From assembly GCA_947493955.1 (NCBI GenBank), contig CANLSQ010000001.1, positions 1,054,001 through 1,118,000 on the forward strand: a stretch of 64,000 nt of DNA, written 5' to 3'. Position numbers and translations under genes: made by a program. Source of the DNA: an uncultured Sphingomonadaceae bacterium. GTDB taxonomy: Bacteria; Pseudomonadota; Alphaproteobacteria; Sphingomonadales; Sphingomonadaceae. Of this stretch, positions 38,124 to 45,473 are shown piece by piece. Numbering within the stretch: position 1 is the first letter of the stretch; every line of letters starts with the position of its first letter. Under the pieces are notes generated by a model, which had not been told where the DNA came from, made no database searches, and worked only from the letters and a program-made list of their open reading frames with translations.

Positions 38124-39521
38124 ATGGCAAAATCCTACGATCTCATCGTTCTCGGTTCCGGTCCCGGCGGTTATGTCGCGGCGATCCGGGCTTCCCAACT
38201 CGGCCTCAAAACCGCCATAGTGGAGCGCGAAAATCTCGGCGGCATCTGCCTAAACTGGGGCTGTATCCCGACCAAGGCACTACTGCGTTCAGCAGAAGTC
38301 TTTCACAATATGAAGCATGCCGCGGACTACGGTCTGGCAGCGGAAAAAATCAGTGCCGATCTCGACGCGGTGGTCAAACGCTCTCGCGGGGTGGCGAACC
38401 AGCTTAACAAAGGCGTCACCGGCCTGATGAAGAAGAACAAGATTGATGTCGTCATGGGCGACGGCAAAATTGTCGAAAAGGGCAAGGTCGCCGTCAAGAC
38501 GGAGAAAGGCGAGGAAGAGCTCACCGCCAAGAATATCATCATCGCCACCGGTGCCCGCGCCCGCGATCTGCCTTTTGCCAAGGCGGACGGCAAACGCATC
38601 TGGACCTATCGCCACGCCATGACGCCGCCGGAAATGCCGAAGAAATTGCTGGTTATCGGCTCTGGCGCGATCGGGATCGAATTTGCGAGCTTCTATAATG
38701 ATATGGGCGCGGAAGTGACCGTGGTCGAGATGATGGACCGCGTTGTTCCGGTCGAGGATGAGGAAATTTCAAAATTCCTTGAAAAGTCGCTGAAGAAGCA
38801 AGGCATGACCATCATGACCGGCGCCGGCGTCAAGAGCATCGAGACGTCAGCCAAAGGCGTCAAGGCGGAGATTGAAGACAGCAAGGGAAAGAAAGCCAGC
38901 CATGACTTCAGCCATGTCATCGTCGCGGTGGGTATCCAGCCCAATGTCGAAACCGTCGGTCTGGACGAACTGGGCATCGAACCGGACGAGCGCTTCCATA
39001 TCAAGACGGACGCAATGTGCCGGACCAATGTCGAAGGTATTTACGCGATCGGTGACGTCACCGGCGGACCGTGGCTGGCGCACAAGGCCAGTCATGAAGG
39101 CGTTATCGCAGTAGAAGCGATAGCGGGCGGCCACCCGCATGCCATGGATGTGAATAACATCCCGGGCTGCACCTATTGCCATCCGCAAATTGCCAGCGTC
39201 GGCCTGACAGAGGCCAAGGCCAAGGAAGCCGGTCATGACGTCAAAGTCGGTAACTTCCCGTTTATCGGTAATGGTAAGGCCATCGCGCTGGGCGAGACGG
39301 AAGGCTTTATCAAAACCGTGTTCGATGCCAAAACCGGTGAATTGCTGGGCGCACATATGATCGGTGCGGAGGTGACCGAGCTGATCCAAGGCTATACCGT
39401 GGGCAAGACGCTGGAGACGACCGAAGCCGAATTGATGAACACCGTCTTCCCGCATCCAACTCTGAGCGAAATGATGCACGAAAGCGTGCTCGACGCTTAT
39501 GAGCGGGTTTTGCATATGTAG
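38124..39521 (+). CDS. lpdA: Dihydrolipoyl dehydrogenase (E3)
   Basis: E3 reoxidises the dihydrolipoyl groups of 2-oxoacid dehydrogenases with NAD. The 465-residue flavoprotein has the FAD motif VLGSGPGGYVAAIRASQLG, the redox disulfide C42-C47 in GGICLNWGCIPTK, the NAD-binding GSGAIGIEFASFYNDMG and the C-terminal HPTLSEMMHE with the catalytic His-Glu pair. A GGAAC site precedes the ATG. Position directly behind pdhC suggests service to pyruvate dehydrogenase, although the same E3 may act in other complexes. Confidence 0.96.
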   Translation: MAKSYDLIVLGSGPGGYVAAIRASQLGLKTAIVERENLGGICLNWGCIPTKALLRSAEVFHNMKHAADYGLAAEKISADLDAVVKRSRGVANQLNKGVTGLMKKNKIDVVMGDGKIVEKGKVAVKTEKGEEELTAKNIIIATGARARDLPFAKADGKRIWTYRHAMTPPEMPKKLLVIGSGAIGIEFASFYNDMGAEVTVVEMMDRVVPVEDEEISKFLEKSLKKQGMTIMTGAGVKSIETSAKGVKAEIEDSKGKKASHDFSHVIVAVGIQPNVETVGLDELGIEPDERFHIKTDAMCRTNVEGIYAIGDVTGGPWLAHKASHEGVIAVEAIAGGHPHAMDVNNIPGCTYCHPQIASVGLTEAKAKEAGHDVKVGNFPFIGNGKAIALGETEGFIKTVFDAKTGELLGAHMIGAEVTELIQGYTVGKTLETTEAELMNTVFPHPTLSEMMHESVLDAYERVLHM

Positions 39522-39531
39522 GACATTGCTT

Positions 39532-39702
39532 CTCTCCCCTTGAGGGAGAGAAAAGACTTGGCTTGGCAATTTATTGCCTTAGCAAGTCTTAGAGAGGGGT
39601 GGGCGGCAATCACTAGCTTTGCGCTTAGAAGCCACCCCTCACCGACTGCGACTAAGCACCTGCGGCGCTAAGTCTTCGTTGTCCTCTCCCTCAAGGGGAG
39701 AG
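39532..39702. repeat. REP-like nested inverted-repeat element (171 bp)
   Basis: The ends CTCTCCCCTTGAGGGAGAG (39532-39550) and CTCTCCCTCAAGGGGAGAG (39684-39702) are perfect inverted copies of 19 bases, and each end is itself a 7-bp hairpin. Inside lie another hairpin (AAGACTTG at 39553-39560 with CAAGTCTT at 39583-39590, enclosing GGCAAT/ATTGCC) and a pair GAGGGGTGG(G)C at 39594-39604 with GCCACCCCTC at 39631-39640. ACATTG occurs on both flanks (39523-39528 and 39717-39722) but not adjacent to the ends. No coding frame is convincing. It looks like a mobile REP/MITE-type element inserted between lpdA and the aminotransferase gene. Confidence 0.8.
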
Positions 39703-39722
39703 GAGAAAAGAGGAGAACATTG

Positions 39723-40631
39723 ATGGCAAAAGGAACGCATGACTATGTCGAGGATGCTCGCAACGAAACGATCCTGATCAACGTCAACGGCACTATCACA
39801 CCGCGGGCCGAGGCCATGGTGTCGGTGTTTGACAGCGGTTTCATGCTGGGTGACGGGGTTTGGGAAGGCTTGCGGGTCCATAAGGGCCGTATAGCGTTTC
39901 TCGGCGCGCATATGGATCGCTTGTTCGAAGGCGCCAAAGCCATCGCCATGGATATTGGCATCAGCCGGGAAGAGCTGGTCGCGCGGCTTTATGAGACGAT
40001 AGAGGCTAATGGCATGACCGCTTGCCATATCCGCCTGATGGTGACACGCGGTATCCGCTCGACGCCTTATCAGGACCCCAGGGTGGTAATTTCGCCTGCG
40101 ACCATTGTTATTATTCCCGAATATAAGGAAGCCCTGCCAAGCACGGTCGAGAACGGCATCCGGTTGTTTACCGTCCATGTCCGGCGCGGCGATCCGGCGG
40201 TGCAGGATCCGAAATTGAACTCGCACAGCAAGCTGAACTGCATAACGGCCTGTATTCAGGCGACACAGGCGGGGGCAGATGAAGCGTTGATGCTGGATCC
40301 GCAGGGTTTTGTCGCCACTTGCAACAGCACGCATTTCTTCATTGTCCGTAAAGGCGAAGTGTGGACATCCAGCGGTGACTATTGCCTGGGCGGGATCACG
40401 CGGAGCAATGTTATCCAGCTTTGCCGCGAGAATGATATTCCGGTGTTTGAAAAGAATTTCTCCCTGACCGATGTATATGGTGCCGATGAAGCCTTTGTGA
40501 CCGGGACTTTTGCTGGTGTTGTGCCCGCAACAGAGGTCGATGGGCGCTTACTGAGCGAGGGCAGGGGGCCGATGGTCGAACGTCTGCAAACCCTTTACAA
40601 AGCGCTGATCGAAAGAGACACGGCGTCATGA
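39723..40631 (+). CDS. Class IV aminotransferase (branched-chain or D-amino-acid type)
   Basis: A 302-residue fold-type IV PLP aminotransferase. FDSGFMLGDGVWEGLRVHKG near the N terminus (quoted in part), the PLP lysine in KLNSHSKLNC and the cofactor phosphate loops around GGITRSNVI and TGTFAGVVPATEVDG (in part) fit the family. AGGAG at 39711-39715 serves the ATG at 39723; a TTG just before it is ignored. It overlaps the next gene by four bases. Branched-chain amino acids, D-amino acids or aminodeoxychorismate-like substrates are possible; the exact substrate is not decided. Confidence 0.88.
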   Translation: MAKGTHDYVEDARNETILINVNGTITPRAEAMVSVFDSGFMLGDGVWEGLRVHKGRIAFLGAHMDRLFEGAKAIAMDIGISREELVARLYETIEANGMTACHIRLMVTRGIRSTPYQDPRVVISPATIVIIPEYKEALPSTVENGIRLFTVHVRRGDPAVQDPKLNSHSKLNCITACIQATQAGADEALMLDPQGFVATCNSTHFFIVRKGEVWTSSGDYCLGGITRSNVIQLCRENDIPVFEKNFSLTDVYGADEAFVTGTFAGVVPATEVDGRLLSEGRGPMVERLQTLYKALIERDTAS

Positions 40632-41368
40632 CGTCACAGCCCGTTCGTATTGCCATGTGGTCGGGCCCGCGCAACATCTCGACCGCGATGATGCGCAGCT
40701 TTGGCAGCCGCAGCGATTGTGCTGTCACCGATGAGCCATTTTACGGGGCATTCCTCAAAAAGACTGGTTTTCAGCAGCCAATGGCGGATCAGATCATTGC
40801 TTCGATGGATTGCGATTGGGATGCCGTTACATCGGCAATGCGCGGGTCGGTTCCGGGCGAAAAGGCGCTTTGGTATCAGAAACATATGCCGCATCACATG
40901 GTTGATAAGATTTCTATTGCCGACTTTCCGGAGCATCGACACGCCTTCCTGATCCGTAAACCGGAGCAGGTCGTCGCCAGCTATGCCGCCAAACGGGTGG
41001 AAGTCACGCCCGATGATCTGGGATATCAGAGACAGGTTGAATATTTTGACCAGGCCGCTCAAATCACCGGCTCTGCGCCGATCGTGATGGATAGCGCGGA
41101 TATATTGCACAATCCCGAAAGCCATTTGAAGGCGCTTTGCGGGGCGCTTGATATTCCTTGGGACTCGGCGATGCTGCGCTGGAACACAGGGACACGGGAT
41201 ACGGACGGGATATGGGCCTCACACTGGTATAACCGGGTCATAGATACCACAACATTCGCACCGCCAAAGGAAAGCGAACCCGTGCTGTCCGATGCCCAGC
41301 GAAAAGTAGCGGATGCGTGCCGGCCATTTTATGACAGACTGTCAGGCTATCGACTCAAGATTCTCTAA
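40628..41368 (+). CDS. Sulfotransferase-like P-loop protein
   Basis: A 246-residue protein whose N terminus, IAMWSGPRNISTAMMRSFGSR, resembles the 5'-phosphosulfate loop of PAPS-dependent sulfotransferases; the later block FLIRKPEQVVASYAAKR matches the 3'-phosphate-binding RxxxxxxxS region. It starts inside the end of the class IV aminotransferase (ATGA overlap), a pairing found in several alphaproteobacteria, so the two proteins probably act on one metabolite. Whether it transfers sulfate is not established; the fold assignment is from motif recognition. Confidence 0.75.
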   Translation: MTSQPVRIAMWSGPRNISTAMMRSFGSRSDCAVTDEPFYGAFLKKTGFQQPMADQIIASMDCDWDAVTSAMRGSVPGEKALWYQKHMPHHMVDKISIADFPEHRHAFLIRKPEQVVASYAAKRVEVTPDDLGYQRQVEYFDQAAQITGSAPIVMDSADILHNPESHLKALCGALDIPWDSAMLRWNTGTRDTDGIWASHWYNRVIDTTTFAPPKESEPVLSDAQRKVADACRPFYDRLSGYRLKIL

Positions 41369-41374
41369 TATTTG

Positions 41375-41395
41375 ACAAAAAAGGCCATTTTTTGT
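41375..41395 (+). terminator. A/T-stem hairpin after the sulfotransferase-like gene
   Basis: ACAAAAAA (41375-41382) and TTTTTTGT (41388-41395) are perfectly complementary around the loop GGCCA, starting seven bases after the stop codon. The T side of the stem supplies the T run. The stem is weak because it is AT-rich, so termination efficiency is uncertain. Confidence 0.4.
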
Positions 41396-41445
41396 GATTG
41401 AGGAAAAGGCCCCGTCATCGCTCCAGATACGCTTTTCATAGCATT

Positions 41446-41455
41446 ATACCGGTAT
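41446..41455. promoter_or_regulatory. ATACCGGTAT palindrome near the promoter of the small secreted protein
   Basis: A perfect 10-base palindrome lies 40 bases before the start codon, next to a TATGAT-like -10 element and upstream of the TAGGAGGA ribosome-binding site. The position would suit a repressor operator. No regulator is indicated. Confidence 0.25.
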
Positions 41456-41494
41456 GTTATGATATAGTTCCGTCATAGCTTTTAGGAGGATTTT

Positions 41495-41830
41495 ATGTTC
41501 ATATTAACAACTGTCGCCCTCTTAAGTGCCGGTATGGTCGATGCGGAAACGAGCAGGGTCAATTACTCGAACTGCCTAACCGATTTCACCGTCACCCATC
41601 TTACCCAGAAAACCGCGCGCGGCCCGTTTAAAAAAGCCGCCAAGAACGCTTGCACAGATGAACGCAGCGCCATGATAGCAGCGATGAAAAAGGATGAACT
41701 GGAATTTGGCAGTACGGAACAGGAAGCCACAACTTACGCCACTGAAGAAGCGGACGGCGTTCTGTTTTCCTTCACTGACGGTTATTCGGGTTACATGAGT
41801 TCGGGTACCATGCCGGTGAAAGAAGAATAG
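41495..41830 (+). CDS. Small secreted protein of unknown function
   Basis: A 111-residue protein with an N-terminal signal peptide (MFILTTVALLSAGMVDA, cleavage near residue 17) and a strong AGGAGGA ribosome-binding site. The mature part has two cysteines, C at NYSNCLTDF and C at KNACTDERS, spaced for a possible disulfide in the periplasm, followed by an acidic helix-rich region and a short hydrophobic-aromatic end. I do not recognise the family. It precedes a small lipoprotein gene in a short accessory-looking stretch. Confidence 0.7.
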   Translation: MFILTTVALLSAGMVDAETSRVNYSNCLTDFTVTHLTQKTARGPFKKAAKNACTDERSAMIAAMKKDELEFGSTEQEATTYATEEADGVLFSFTDGYSGYMSSGTMPVKEE

Positions 41831-42039
41831 AGAATTTCGTCCTCCGGCATAGACTAGATTATCGCCGAAGCGTGCGCCCCAAGTTGACCAATGCGTCGCC
41901 GCGACAAGTTCAACCATGGCAGAAAATGGCACAAATCTCAGCTATTGGTCATAACGTCGCATAGTGTTCGCATCGCGCGTTCGCTCTTTTATGCATGACT
42001 TTCCTAAAAGCAGGCGGGACCCGCAAGAAGGAAAAAATC

Positions 42040-42237
42040 ATGTATAAGTTAATCTTTTCAGGCGCCGCGCTCCTGCTGGTCAGTGCATGCGTGTCTTCGA
42101 GTGAAGATGTCGAATCATCGTCGGATGAGTTTATCCCGGAAGGTTATGATCCCGACGCCGGCCCGGCAGAGCCAAGCGACGAACCTGAGGATGATCCCTA
42201 TGTTCCCGAAAGGAGCGAGGAAGGACCAAGGAGCTGA
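42040..42237 (+). CDS. Small acidic lipoprotein
   Basis: The 65-residue product starts MYKLIFSGAALLLVSAC, a lipoprotein signal with lipobox LVSAC; the cysteine is residue 17. The rest is a short, strongly acidic, Pro/Glu/Asp/Ser-rich tail without predicted fold. AAGGA precedes the ATG at 42040; an in-frame start at 41995 would add a non-signal extension and is rejected. No family is recognised. The gene is ten bases before the methyltransferase start and may share its transcript. Confidence 0.65.
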   Translation: MYKLIFSGAALLLVSACVSSSEDVESSSDEFIPEGYDPDAGPAEPSDEPEDDPYVPERSEEGPRS

Positions 42238-42246
42238 CAAAGTAAA

Positions 42247-43026
42247 ATGGTTATGAAGACCCTGCTCAACGAGGTGGCCTATGCGATGGAGGCGCCGGAG
42301 TGCCTGCTGCCGCACTTGCCATATCTGCTTCAGGACTTGCCCTCGTTGAGTGGTTCTGAGGACGACATTGTCAAAATTCTCAGCGAAGTCGGCTTCCCAA
42401 GTGGCGGCACTGTTCTGGATCTGGGGTGCGGACGAGGGGACATAGCAACCCGGGTGGCGCGGGCTTTTGAAGCCGAAGTCACAGGCGTAGACGGTCATCC
42501 GCCGTTCATCGATATTGCGCGGCAGTCGGCGAAGGAAGCGGGGCTGCAACAGCGCTGTAGATTCGTCGCGGCCGATTTGCGCCAGTCGCTCGCCGAACCT
42601 ATGCGTTACGATGCCGTTTTGATGATAGCGGTCGGACCGGTGCTTGGCGATACCGCCAAGACCATGAGCATGCTTCGCACCGTCGTGCGCGATGGCGGTT
42701 GGATCATCATCGACGATGCATATCTGGATGACGGCGTGCCTCCATCGGAGGATTATGAAGGCTATCTCGGACGGGAAGCGATGGAGGCGGGACTAATCCA
42801 TTTCGGCGATACAATCGTCGCGCGGCGGACAAGAAGCCCTGCCGGCAGGGCGTTCAATGCGCTCGCGCTTGATGCCATTCCCAAACGCGCCGCCGCGCTT
42901 GCGGAACTGCACCCGGAACTCACAGACGCGATCAGCCAATATGTCGCGAGACAGATTGAGGAAGTTGCACTGATGGATGGTCCGGTGGTCCCGACATTGT
43001 GGGCGATACAGAAAACTACCGCTTGA
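42247..43026 (+). CDS. Class I SAM-dependent methyltransferase, substrate unknown
   Basis: A 259-residue protein with motif I VLDLGCGRGDIATRVA, motif II VTGVDGHPPFI and post-motif AADLRQSL, the arrangement of small-molecule methyltransferases in the UbiE/UbiG-like fold. No domain identifies the acceptor. A second in-frame ATG two codons downstream is an alternative start. It lies next to the 3' end of tRNA-Ser on the opposite strand and behind two small exported-protein genes; these may be an accessory group, but no integrase or repeat supports an island. Confidence 0.82.
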   Translation: MVMKTLLNEVAYAMEAPECLLPHLPYLLQDLPSLSGSEDDIVKILSEVGFPSGGTVLDLGCGRGDIATRVARAFEAEVTGVDGHPPFIDIARQSAKEAGLQQRCRFVAADLRQSLAEPMRYDAVLMIAVGPVLGDTAKTMSMLRTVVRDGGWIIIDDAYLDDGVPPSEDYEGYLGREAMEAGLIHFGDTIVARRTRSPAGRAFNALALDAIPKRAAALAELHPELTDAISQYVARQIEEVALMDGPVVPTLWAIQKTTA

Positions 43027-43062
43027 GATCACAGCGCACTTCGCTTCAACCTCTCAGCTGGC

Positions 43063-43152
43063 TGGCGGACAGGGTGGGATTCGAACCCACGGTACGCTTG
43101 CACGCACGCCGGTTTTCAAGACCGGTGCATTCAACCACTCTGCCACCTGTCC
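43063..43152 (-). tRNA. tRNA-Ser (anticodon UGA)
   Basis: Read on the minus strand, the 90-base sequence begins GGACAGGTGGCAGAGTGG and ends CCTGTCCGCCA: a perfect 7-bp acceptor stem, discriminator G and an encoded CCA. The anticodon loop is CTTGAAA with anticodon TGA between two complementary arms (CCGGT/ACCGG), the T arm has GGGTTCGAATCCC, and a long variable arm (GCGTGC...GCGTAC region) is typical of serine tRNAs. Frames running through it are not coding. Confidence 0.95.
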
Positions 43153-43338
43153 GCTCTAGCCGAAAGCCTCCTAGCGCCCTCTTTTTAAAAGCGCAAAGAT
43201 TATTATAGCTATTGCATGTTCCGGCTGAAAAAGCCGTGATATAAAGATTATCCGGCGGGTCGTTGTTCGTGTGCGATATTTAGGGATTCCCCTGAGAGTC
43301 AGTTTGTGCGACAACATGTTGAAGAAGGGAAGTTTTCC

Positions 43339-44379
43339 ATGCGTTTCACCTCTGCGATTGCCCTCAGCGCGCTTGCATTTTTCAGTTTACCCTATTCCCA
43401 CAGCGACAATGCTGCGGTTGCGCAGTCCACGAGCGGCTTTGATAGCTATATGCAGCAAGTCGGTCGCAAGGCTTTGCAACAAGGTGTCAGCCAGCGCACG
43501 CTGGACAGGGTCTTGCCCAGCCTGACCTATAATCCCCGCGTCATTCAGCTTGACCAGTCGCAACCTGGCGGCCGGCCCAATAGCGCTATTCCGCCCTTCG
43601 CACCGTATAAACGCCGGCATGTTGATGCCGCACGGATTAACGGCGGTAAGGCAAAATACCGCCAGCTCATTTCCAAACTGGCCGATGTCGAACGTGAATA
43701 TGGTGTGCCCGGACCAATGATCATGGCGATTTACGGGCATGAGACCAATTACGGCCGGATTACCGGCAATTTTGATATCCCGCGGGCCTTGGCGACGCTG
43801 GCCTATGAAGGCCGCCGGCGTGCCTTGTTTGAAGCGGAATTTCTCGCGGTTCTGAAGATGATCGATAATGGTGTTCCGCAGTCCGCCATGAAGGGCAGCT
43901 GGGCAGGGGCCATGGGCAAACCGCAATTCCTGCCCTCGGTTTATCTCCGGCTTGCCAAGGACGGCAGCGGAGACGGTTATGCGGACATCTGGAACAGCGA
44001 AGCCGATGCGGTCACATCAATCGCGAATTATTTCGTGAACGCCGGATGGCGGCGCGGAGAGCCGTGGGGCATTGCCGTGCGGGTTCCTGCGTCACTCAAC
44101 CGGGACGCAATAAAAAACAAAACCAAAGCCGTGCGGTGCCCCAGGGTACATGAACGACACAGCCAGTGGAAAAGCATGGCCGAATGGCGCGCGTTGGGTG
44201 TCGCGCCTGTAACGGGACGGCGTTTGAGCAATGACACCATGGCAACGCTGCTGGAGCCGGACGGGCAAGGAAAGACCGCATATTTACTAACCGGCAATTA
44301 TCGTGTGATATTGGACTATAATTGTTCAAATTTTTACGCGTTATCAGTGGGGCTATTGGCAGATGAAATTCGCAGTTAG
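43339..44379 (+). CDS. Lytic murein transglycosylase, MltB family
   Basis: A periplasmic or membrane-associated enzyme that cleaves peptidoglycan to 1,6-anhydro products. The ATG at 43339 follows GAAGGGAAG and gives a signal peptide (MRFTSAIALSALAFFSLPYS). The catalytic Glu is about residue 135 in YGHETNYGRITG; GSWAGAMGKPQFLPSVYL and DGDGYADIW-like DGSGDGYADIWN follow, the latter resembling a metal-binding loop. Length is 346 residues. The rlpA gene starts inside its end, and further cell-wall genes follow. Confidence 0.92.
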   Translation: MRFTSAIALSALAFFSLPYSHSDNAAVAQSTSGFDSYMQQVGRKALQQGVSQRTLDRVLPSLTYNPRVIQLDQSQPGGRPNSAIPPFAPYKRRHVDAARINGGKAKYRQLISKLADVEREYGVPGPMIMAIYGHETNYGRITGNFDIPRALATLAYEGRRRALFEAEFLAVLKMIDNGVPQSAMKGSWAGAMGKPQFLPSVYLRLAKDGSGDGYADIWNSEADAVTSIANYFVNAGWRRGEPWGIAVRVPASLNRDAIKNKTKAVRCPRVHERHSQWKSMAEWRALGVAPVTGRRLSNDTMATLLEPDGQGKTAYLLTGNYRVILDYNCSNFYALSVGLLADEIRS

Positions 44380-45421
44380 AATATTGAGTGCCAGCGCGCT
44401 TGCCGCTTTGCTTGGCAGTTGCGGCACGATTGATGGTGTGAATGACAATGCCGATGTCCGCGTTCCGACCCCGTCTTCCAGTTCCGCGTCGAACGGGATA
44501 ACCGATTATCCGGTCAAGATCGGCAAACCCTATCAGGTCCGCGGCAAAACCTATACGCCGGAAGATGTCTCTAGCTATGACAATGTCGGCTACGCCAGCT
44601 GGTATGGCGACGAACTCGCCGGCAATCCGACCGCTAATGGGGAGCGGTTTAACCCGAACGGCATCAGTGCAGCCCATAAAACGCTGCCACTGCCGAGTTA
44701 TGTCGAAGTCACCGCTCTGGATACCGGACGGACAATATTGGTCAGGGTGAATGATCGCGGACCGTTTGCGAATGATCGACTGATTGATCTCTCGCATGGT
44801 GCCGCCAAACAGCTGGGTATCGATCAACAAGGCGTTGCAGGTGTACGGGTGCGCAAAGTCAATCCGAATGAGCAGGAACGTGTCGTCCTGCGCAACGGCG
44901 GAGCCGCCACCGAACGGATAGCGACGCCAGATTCCCTGTTGACCATTTTACGCAAAAATCTCGCCAAATTGCCAACACCGGATGCAGTAGTCCAACGCGC
45001 CAGTGCTCCGGCACCAGCCAGGGCAGTCAATAATAGCGGCATCGGTGCTTCTTATGTCCCGACATCCAGTTCCGCGCCGGTTCAAGCTGGTTCGCGGGAT
45101 GGGAAATTCATTATCGAAGGCGCGGGACAGCAAGCTAACACGCCAAAGACCGCAAAGAAACGCACAGTGAAGCAGGCGGCGAAAAGCAAAACCCCGATAG
45201 CAGCTGGCGGTTACACTGTTCAGGTCGCGGCATTCGGTAACAAAAACCGTGCCAATGCGATGGCTCGGAAAATCGGAGCAAAGGTTATATCCGATGGCAG
45301 CGGGCGGATCTGGCGTGTGCGCTATGGCCCCTACGCCACCGAAAATGATGCCAAAGCCGGGCTGGCACAGGCGCGAAAGCGCGGCTATAACGAAGCAAGA
45401 ATCCTGCGTCCCGGAAAATAA
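44363..45421 (+). CDS. rlpA: RlpA-family septal lipoprotein with SPOR domain
   Basis: RlpA is an outer-membrane lipoprotein of the septum; in Pseudomonas it is a lytic transglycosylase acting on denuded glycans. The signal ends in the lipobox LLGSC (Cys20). The double-psi beta-barrel contains YASWYGDELAGNPTANGERF (about residues 73-92), LPLPSYVEV, RVNDRGPF and the DLSHGAAKQLG block, with the catalytic-type Asp/His residues. A Pro/Ala/Ser-rich linker leads to a C-terminal SPOR domain (GGYTVQVAAFGNKNRANAMA) that binds septal peptidoglycan. The start overlaps the transglycosylase gene by 17 bases. Confidence 0.94.
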   Translation: MKFAVRILSASALAALLGSCGTIDGVNDNADVRVPTPSSSSASNGITDYPVKIGKPYQVRGKTYTPEDVSSYDNVGYASWYGDELAGNPTANGERFNPNGISAAHKTLPLPSYVEVTALDTGRTILVRVNDRGPFANDRLIDLSHGAAKQLGIDQQGVAGVRVRKVNPNEQERVVLRNGGAATERIATPDSLLTILRKNLAKLPTPDAVVQRASAPAPARAVNNSGIGASYVPTSSSAPVQAGSRDGKFIIEGAGQQANTPKTAKKRTVKQAAKSKTPIAAGGYTVQVAAFGNKNRANAMARKIGAKVISDGSGRIWRVRYGPYATENDAKAGLAQARKRGYNEARILRPGK

Positions 45422-45473
45422 AATCCGGTGTGCAGGTCCAATTGCTAACATCTGATCTGGAACCGGGAATTTA

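Noticed and set aside
38847-39569. 240-residue frame on the minus strand inside lpdA
   Set aside because: It is antisense to a conserved flavoprotein and begins inside the REP-like repeat.
39639-40334. 231-residue frame on the minus strand across the repeat and aminotransferase
   Set aside because: It crosses the inverted-repeat element and the conserved aminotransferase start, and has no recognisable motif.
43063-43152. tRNA-Ser as an integration site for an island covering 41.4-43.0 kb
   Set aside because: There is no integrase gene and no repeated 3' end of the tRNA nearby.
42977-43208. Small plus-strand frames across the tRNA gene
   Set aside because: They run through tRNA-Ser on the opposite strand; their familiar-looking peptides (VGFEPTVRLHARRFSRPVHSTTLPPV type) are the classic spurious translation of tRNA genes.
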